A stretch of DNA of 64,000 nucleotides from Ardenticatenaceae bacterium (GTDB taxonomy: Bacteria > Chloroflexota > Anaerolineae > Promineifilales > Promineifilaceae). Of this stretch, positions 59,261 through 64,000 are shown piece after piece. Within the stretch, counting starts at the first letter, position 1, and each line of letters starts with the position of its first letter. Both the position numbers and the translations under genes were made by a program. Location: the NCBI GenBank assembly GCA_030065875.1, contig JASJCR010000008.1:16833-80832 (forward strand). The letters are read 5' to 3'. The notes under the pieces are model-generated. The model saw only the letters and a list, made by a program, of their open reading frames with translations, made no database searches and was not told the origin of the DNA.

Positions 59261-61120
59261 ATGAGCGTGAACTTTGACTGGCAAATCGATGAAGACGAAC
59301 AGGAGTTGGGGCGTAAAAATAAACGCGGTCAACCTGGAAAAACGTGGCTGCGCTGGCTTTTTTTGGCCATGTGCACTGCGATTCTGATCGTTTGGGGATG
59401 GGGTCAATGGCAAATCATTCGGGAGCAGCAGCAAACGCGCCTGGCACTGCAAACGGTGGTTGATGAACAGGCCGCCTTTTGGCAAATTGGGGCCGTCGCT
59501 GAGTTTTTGGCTCAGGCACCTCCCAATGCGGTGTGGCAGGCCGATCAATTTCGGTCGGAAAATATCAACTTCTGGTTAGGGAACCCGCAGATTACCGATT
59601 TTGAACGCCAGGAAGGGGAGATTTGGGCCAACGCCACATGGGAACTGCCAGGCGGCGAGACACGACAGCGCGCCCTGTTCTTTGAGGAAAGGCCGAGCGG
59701 TATCGTTCTTCGCGACAGCGCCTATCAATTTTGGGGAATTCCTCGCCGAGAAGTGACCCCCTGGGGCACCATGCGGCTATATGAAGCGGACCGGGTATGG
59801 CGCGAAACATTTTTGACGGTTTTGCAGGAAGCTGCCCAATCCACCTGCGCGGCCGACTGCCCCCCGCTGAGTGTCGAGATTTCCAGCCGTTTTGCGGTCA
59901 AGGCCGATGTTTTTACCTGGCCATCGCCCCGCTTGTGGGGATTAGACGAGCAGGGAAACCCGCCTGTGGCTTACTGGCAGGGCTTGCGTCAGGCGGTTAC
60001 CAGTTATATGGCCCCGGCCGACATTACTTTTGCCGTCCCCGCCGGGCAGGTAAATCTTTATCAAGAGCTGGCCGCTGTTTACGAGACTGAAAGCGGCCGG
60101 CGAGTTGAAATTGTATCTCAGGACCAGTGGGCGGATCCGGCCGAAATGGTGGCTCAGGTTGATGGCGCGGCCATCACGCCTACGCTAGAGATGATTCAAA
60201 GCGGATCAATCCAGGAATTGACCGATTTGGCTTATTCGGACGGAGATTTTGATAACGCCGACTACTACGAGCAAATTTGGCAGGGCGGCTTTTGGCGTGA
60301 GAGGATGTGGATGCTTCCGCAAAGTGCCCGGCTGTCGCTCCTCTATGTTGATCGAGAGCTGTATCGGGCGTTTGAGCAACCTCTCCCAACGAACACGTGG
60401 ACATGGGATCAACTTTGGGCGGATTCAGAGGTATTTTTAGACGCCGGTCAGGTGACCTGGGCGCTGGCGACCCCCAACCAGGATTGGCTTTATTCGCTGG
60501 CCTACAATGCCGGAAATCGCTGTGTAGAGCGGGTGACGATTAACTGCAGCCCCCGCCTGCGGCAGCAGGATGTGGCGGCCGCCCTGGAGCAATTTGCCAT
60601 TTATCACGACCAGGTACCTCAATACAGCGGTCTTTCCGCCCGAGACGTGGCCATCGCCTATCAAAATGAAATTTCGCTGCAAACCCGCCGCTCTGCCGTG
60701 TGGGTTGATGAGCCACTCCAGTACGAACAAAATTTTCTTTCGCGAGCAGCCCGCGTTTTGCCTTACCCTGGCACAGGCGATTTCCCCGGCGTGACCCCGC
60801 TGTGGGTTGATGGGTATATCATCACCTCTGCGGCCGATTCTCCTCAAGCGGTTTGGGATTGGCTCACCTTTTTAAGCTACCGCTATCTGGTGCGCACATC
60901 GCGCCACATTCCGGCGCGGCCGTCGGTGGCGGCTGCGGTCGGGTATTGGGATGGCTTGCCAAAACCGTTGGCCGACACCATGATTGCCGGTTTCCCCTAC
61001 GCCCGGCCGGTTCTCCTGGCCGAGCGGGAAATTTTTACTGATGATTTGCTCGACCAGGTTGGTGAAGGGCAATTATCCCCCACCGAAGCGGCCGCCCAGT
61101 GTGAGTGGTGTATCAGATAG
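59261..61120 (+). CDS. Membrane-tethered extracellular solute-binding-like protein
   Basis: 619 aa. An acidic and basic cytoplasmic N-terminus is followed by one membrane helix at about 29-50 ('WLRWLFLAMCTAILIVWGWG'). Residues 55-190 form a small domain of unknown type ('ENINFWLGNPQITDFERQEG'). Residues 260-619 match family-1 solute-binding proteins ('NLYQELAAVYETESGRRVEI', 'QSARLSLLYVDRELYRAFEQ', 'WDWLTFLSYRYL'). It is anchored by a helix rather than a lipobox, and no permease is nearby. It could be a sensor or scaffold instead of an importer component. Confidence 0.8.
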   Translation: MSVNFDWQIDEDEQELGRKNKRGQPGKTWLRWLFLAMCTAILIVWGWGQWQIIREQQQTRLALQTVVDEQAAFWQIGAVAEFLAQAPPNAVWQADQFRSENINFWLGNPQITDFERQEGEIWANATWELPGGETRQRALFFEERPSGIVLRDSAYQFWGIPRREVTPWGTMRLYEADRVWRETFLTVLQEAAQSTCAADCPPLSVEISSRFAVKADVFTWPSPRLWGLDEQGNPPVAYWQGLRQAVTSYMAPADITFAVPAGQVNLYQELAAVYETESGRRVEIVSQDQWADPAEMVAQVDGAAITPTLEMIQSGSIQELTDLAYSDGDFDNADYYEQIWQGGFWRERMWMLPQSARLSLLYVDRELYRAFEQPLPTNTWTWDQLWADSEVFLDAGQVTWALATPNQDWLYSLAYNAGNRCVERVTINCSPRLRQQDVAAALEQFAIYHDQVPQYSGLSARDVAIAYQNEISLQTRRSAVWVDEPLQYEQNFLSRAARVLPYPGTGDFPGVTPLWVDGYIITSAADSPQAVWDWLTFLSYRYLVRTSRHIPARPSVAAAVGYWDGLPKPLADTMIAGFPYARPVLLAEREIFTDDLLDQVGEGQLSPTEAAAQCEWCIR

Positions 61121-61124
61121 GTGT

Positions 61125-61274
61125 TTAGCCACCAATAACCGGGGACATGATAATCCAGGCGATGAGTGTGCCGACCACGCCCATGGCTACGGCAACCCCG
61201 GCCGCGCACCCGCACCCCCCGGTGAGGCTCAGTAACCCCAACATTCCTGTACTGTTGTCTTGTTCTTCTTCCAT
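61125..61274 (-). CDS. Small single-pass membrane protein (49 aa)
   Basis: Too short for the ORF track. ATG at 61274 with AGAGGT five nt upstream. The product starts 'MEEEQDNSTGMLGLLSLTGG' and continues 'CGCAAGVAVAMGVVGTLIAW' then 'IIMSPVIGG'. The acidic head, Gly/Ala/Cys-rich helix and clean ribosome-binding site support a real gene. It reads in the same direction as pcrA, 85 bp downstream of its stop, with a heptamer array between them. Function unknown. Confidence 0.7.
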   Translation of the reverse strand: MEEEQDNSTGMLGLLSLTGGCGCAAGVAVAMGVVGTLIAWIIMSPVIGG

Positions 61275-61286
61275 AATACCTCTGTA

Positions 61287-61334
61287 AGACGACAGACCTC
61301 AGACTAGAGACCAGAGACTGGAGACCAGAGAAGG
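61287..61334. repeat. AGACCAG-type heptamer array between pcrA and the 49-aa gene
   Basis: AGACCTC, AGACTAG, AGACCAG, AGACTGG, AGACCAG, AGAAGGA in tandem. Confidence 0.85.
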
Positions 61335-61359
61335 ATCTGAGTGGTCGTCAAATTTTTAC

Positions 61360-63708
61360 TTAAAGTTTTTCCAGCTTGGCGATGCTTGCCGCCAGGCGCT
61401 TCACCCCGACATCGGAAAAGGCCACGGTCACTTCTTCATCGCTGCCGGTTAATTTGCTTGACATCACAATCCCGCTGCCAAATTTTACATGATGCACTTT
61501 GTCACCGGTGTGAAACGATAGTTCCGATTTTCGAGCAAGCGGTTCAAGCGCTTCCGGCATCTCTTCCGCCCGCGGTTTCGGCAGATTTTTTGGCGGAGGC
61601 ACGCTGGCCGTCACCCGTTTTTTCGGCCGTGAGCGATCATCTCCTTTAGCGCGCTGCCAGCTGCTACCCGACGAGCGGGAGGAACGGCCGCCGCCGGAGC
61701 GCGAGACGCGGCTTCTACTGCTGCCGCCACCGCTCCACGACCACTCGCTGACGCGAGCTTTGGTGGCCTGCCTCCGGGAGCGATTTGATTGAAAGCGACT
61801 ATCGACGAGATGTTCGGGAATGTCGTTCAAAAAGCGGGAGGGGGTACTTGTCTCCAGCCGCCCCCAGGCCATCCGCTGAAAAGCATACGACATGTACAAA
61901 CGGTCTTGAGCGCGGGTAATCCCGACATAGAAAAGACGGCGCTCTTCAGCCATTTCCTCCGGATCGGAGCTGCCGATCGAGCGGCTGTGGGGCAGCAGGC
62001 CATCTTCCAGCCCGACGATAAAGACCACCGGATACTCTAACCCTTTGGCTGCATGAAGGGTGAGCAGCGTTGCCCCTTCATTGCCATCGGTGAAGTCGGC
62101 ATCGGCCACGAGGGCGATCTCTTCAAGAAATTGATCCAGCGGCATTTCGGCCGCCAGCAGGGTCACGTTCCGGAACTCCATGACGTTGTCCCAGCGATCC
62201 TGCCCTTCCTGCGTCCCGTCGTTTAAATAACCGGTAAAGTTGATGTCTTCCAGAATCAGGTCGAGCAGTTCAACCAGCGGCATCTGATCCTTGAGATCAA
62301 ACCATTTGCGATAAAGCATGGCAAAAGAAAGCAGCGCCTTTAGCGCCCGGCCGCTCAGCGGAGATTGTTCCGGTTGGGCCGCCAGCTCGAGCAGTGCTTC
62401 ACCCGGCTGCCAACCGTTCCGCAACCCCCAATCGCGCAGCTGGTTAAAGGTTTTATCGCCGATGCTGCGGCGAGGAACGTTGATAATGCGCTTTAAGCTA
62501 AATTCATCTGCTGGATTGTGCAGCACGCGCAGGTAGGCGATGATATCCTTGATCTCCCGCCGGCCGTAGAAGCGGGTGGCCCCGACCAGCCGATAGGGGA
62601 TACCGGCGCGCACAAAAGCTTCTTCCATGACCCGGGATTGGGCGTTGGTGCGATACATGATGGCACAATCACCTGGAAGATAGCTGTCGAGGCGCAAATT
62701 TTGAATGGCGGTGATGACCATGTCCGCCTCTTCAAGATCGTTGTACGCCTCACGCACGATAATTTGATTCCCATCCTCGCGCGTGGTGAAAAGATCCTTG
62801 TGTACCCGGTTGGGATTTTGCTGGATGATCGCTTTGGCGCCGTCCAGGATGATCTGAGTCGAGCGATAATTTTGTTCGAGCAAAATTTCGGTGGGGTTGG
62901 GGAAATCTTGCCGAAAACGCATCAAGTTGCGCACGTCCGCTCCCCGCCATTTGTAAATTGATTGATCGGCGTCACCGACGATGAAGATGTTGTTATCGCC
63001 GATAAGCTGGCTAATGATGCCGTATTGGGTCAGGTTGGTGTCCTGAAACTCATCCACCAAAATGTGCTGGAAGCGCTGTTGATAGTTGAGGGCCACGTGT
63101 GGAGATTGTTCAAACATCGTGACCGTATTCATGAGCAGATCGTCAAAATCCATGGCGTTATTGGCGATCAAAATTTCCTGATAGCGACGATAAATCCGGC
63201 CGATTAATTCCCCCACATAATTGTTCGCTTCATACTCATCCGGCCGGATCAGGGCGCTCTTCGCCTGGCTGATCCCGCTGCGCATGTTGCTGGGATTAAA
63301 TTTTTTGGTATCGATGTTGAGGTCTTTCATCGCCTGTTCGACGGCCGATTTTTGGTCGTCCACATCAAAAATGACAAAATCACGCGTAAAATTGGGTAAA
63401 TTCTCGGCGACCTCACGACGCAAAATTCGGGCACAGGTGGCGTGAAAGGTCCCCACCTGCAGCCCCCGCAAATCTTCACCCAGGATTCCTTCGATCCGCT
63501 CGCGCATTTCTTTGGCGGCTTTATTGGTAAAGGTGACCGCCAGGATTTGCCACGGCCGGATCCCTTTTTCCTCGATTAGCCAGGCGATGCGGTGGGTTAA
63601 CACGCGAGTTTTGCCGGAGCCTGGACCGGCCAACACGATAACCGGACCATCTGGTGCGGTGACGGCGGCAACCTGCTGTTCATTTAAGCCAAGTAAGAGT
63701 TGATTCAT
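61360..63708 (-). CDS. pcrA: UvrD/PcrA-type DNA helicase
   Basis: 782 aa from the ATG at 63708 (GAGG about 8 nt upstream); the ORF-track start adds 16 unlikely residues. SF1A motifs: Walker A 'VLAGPGSGKTRVLTHRIAWL', 'AVTFTNKAAKEMRERI', 'LVDEFQDTNLTQYGII', 'DADQSIYKWRGAD', 'LLEQNYRST', 'TLHAAKGLEYPVVFIVGLED', 'YVGITRAQDRLYMSYA'. A Ser/Arg-rich linker (about 660-720) precedes a C-terminal Tudor-like domain ('DKVHHVKFGSGIVMSSKLTG') that binds RNA polymerase in PcrA. A 3'-5' helicase for repair and transcription conflicts. Confidence 0.96.
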   Translation of the reverse strand: MNQLLLGLNEQQVAAVTAPDGPVIVLAGPGSGKTRVLTHRIAWLIEEKGIRPWQILAVTFTNKAAKEMRERIEGILGEDLRGLQVGTFHATCARILRREVAENLPNFTRDFVIFDVDDQKSAVEQAMKDLNIDTKKFNPSNMRSGISQAKSALIRPDEYEANNYVGELIGRIYRRYQEILIANNAMDFDDLLMNTVTMFEQSPHVALNYQQRFQHILVDEFQDTNLTQYGIISQLIGDNNIFIVGDADQSIYKWRGADVRNLMRFRQDFPNPTEILLEQNYRSTQIILDGAKAIIQQNPNRVHKDLFTTREDGNQIIVREAYNDLEEADMVITAIQNLRLDSYLPGDCAIMYRTNAQSRVMEEAFVRAGIPYRLVGATRFYGRREIKDIIAYLRVLHNPADEFSLKRIINVPRRSIGDKTFNQLRDWGLRNGWQPGEALLELAAQPEQSPLSGRALKALLSFAMLYRKWFDLKDQMPLVELLDLILEDINFTGYLNDGTQEGQDRWDNVMEFRNVTLLAAEMPLDQFLEEIALVADADFTDGNEGATLLTLHAAKGLEYPVVFIVGLEDGLLPHSRSIGSSDPEEMAEERRLFYVGITRAQDRLYMSYAFQRMAWGRLETSTPSRFLNDIPEHLVDSRFQSNRSRRQATKARVSEWSWSGGGSSRSRVSRSGGGRSSRSSGSSWQRAKGDDRSRPKKRVTASVPPPKNLPKPRAEEMPEALEPLARKSELSFHTGDKVHHVKFGSGIVMSSKLTGSDEEVTVAFSDVGVKRLAASIAKLEKL

Positions 63709-63843
63709 AGGGGGAACCTCACGGCCAACTATACCGAATGATGGGGGAGAATCCAAGGAAATTTACGATTATTCGATTAATCGATTGATTCGATTAGCCG
63801 ATTTGTTCGATTATGCGATTGAGCCGAAAGGGGCGAAAAAAAC

Positions 63844-63872
63844 TTGACATAAAGTGAGGTAAGATTTATATT
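63844..63872 (+). promoter_or_regulatory. Sigma70 promoter reading off the right edge
   Basis: -35 TTGACA (63844-63849), 17-bp spacer, -10 TATATT (63867-63872). Expected start about 63879, just before the 9-bp array. Confidence 0.8.
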
Positions 63873-63885
63873 TTTTGAAGTTGGG

Positions 63886-63971
63886 ATCGAACCAATCGAA
63901 CCAATCGAACCAATCGAACCAATCGAACCAATCGAACCAATCGAACCAATCGAACCAATCGAACCAATCGA
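63886..63971. repeat. Nine perfect ATCGAACCA 9-mers
   Basis: Nine identical 9-bp units plus a partial ATCGA. They would occupy the 5' leader of the transcript from the adjacent promoter. Confidence 0.98.
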
Positions 63972-64000
63972 AAATCATCTATATGTGACATCTGACCCCT

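Larger units (their letters stand above)
63709..64000. other. Intergenic region at right edge
   Basis: No gene within the window. It contains a CGATTA-type 7-8-bp repeat tract (about 63765-63826), a consensus promoter (63844-63872) and a 9-bp tandem array (63886-63971). The gene served by the promoter lies outside. Confidence 0.7.

Noticed and set aside
1-64000. tRNA, rRNA and riboswitch candidates
   Set aside because: Looked for on both strands by motif (TTCGAAT-type T-arms, conserved riboswitch cores); none convincing. A covariance-model search would be decisive.

Overview
The window looks like chromosomal DNA of a Chloroflexota bacterium, probably an Anaerolineae-type lineage. This placement is an inference. 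It rests on moderate GC, a ribosomal protein L20 with a long Ala/Pro/Glu linker and a C-terminal helix-hairpin-helix domain, multi-GAF signalling proteins, a bacterial Rab-like GTPase, TPT-rich linkers on surface proteins, and short tandem repeats in many intergenic gaps. I saw no rRNA, tRNA, CRISPR array, transposase or phage gene. Gene order is dense and mostly housekeeping, with small operons on both strands.

Layout. 1-8.3 kb: a truncated multi-GAF sensor (missing from the ORF track because it runs off the left edge), a two-gene ABC importer without a binding protein, a DUF2087 regulator, and an OmpR-type two-component pair. 8.3-18 kb: proS, a 65-aa conserved-looking protein, the classical infC-rpmI-rplT operon (minus strand, ATT start for infC, near-consensus promoter), a coaX / solute-binding lipoprotein / degenerate hydrolase operon, and comM. 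18-25 kb: a Tat-exported amidase, a secreted spondin-like protein, a HATPase-receiver protein, an MFS carrier and an aldo/keto reductase, with repeat-rich gaps. 26-30 kb: a signalling cluster of coiled-coil protein, membrane-anchored coiled-coil/SH3 protein, Rab-like GTPase and PAS histidine kinase, followed by a 3-hydroxyisobutyrate-dehydrogenase-like enzyme. 31-45 kb: SulP transporter plus beta-carbonic anhydrase, a CAP-domain protein, MATE, a MocR regulator / PLP decarboxylase / MFS operon, lplA, azlCD, a MOSC protein, a DinB-like protein, and a cupin-GNAT fusion. 45-53 kb: a probable light-response locus with crtB and a glycosyltransferase divergent from a LitR/CarH-type B12 photoregulator, which is followed by an epimerase, an esterase and a photolyase. 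53-64 kb: a DUF420-like membrane protein, a methyltransferase, phosphofructokinase, tgt, uppP, two solute-binding-like proteins, a 49-aa membrane protein and pcrA.

The most unusual signal is not a gene. At about fifteen places the intergenic DNA consists of short tandem repeats with a 7-bp period (once 9 bp). The repeated word differs from locus to locus (AATTAGC, CTCGTAT, GAGAGAA, TAATTGC, TCAATGG, GAGTCCT, AGACCAG and others). Several arrays abut a start codon. One makes up nearly the whole predicted 5' leader of tgt, some form inverted arms, and one is translated as the signal peptide of a lipoprotein. The best protein-level candidates are the coiled-coil/SH3/GTPase/kinase cluster, the photoregulated carotenoid-photolyase locus, the L20-HhH fusion, and a tRNA-guanine transglycosylase that lacks the usual zinc cysteines.
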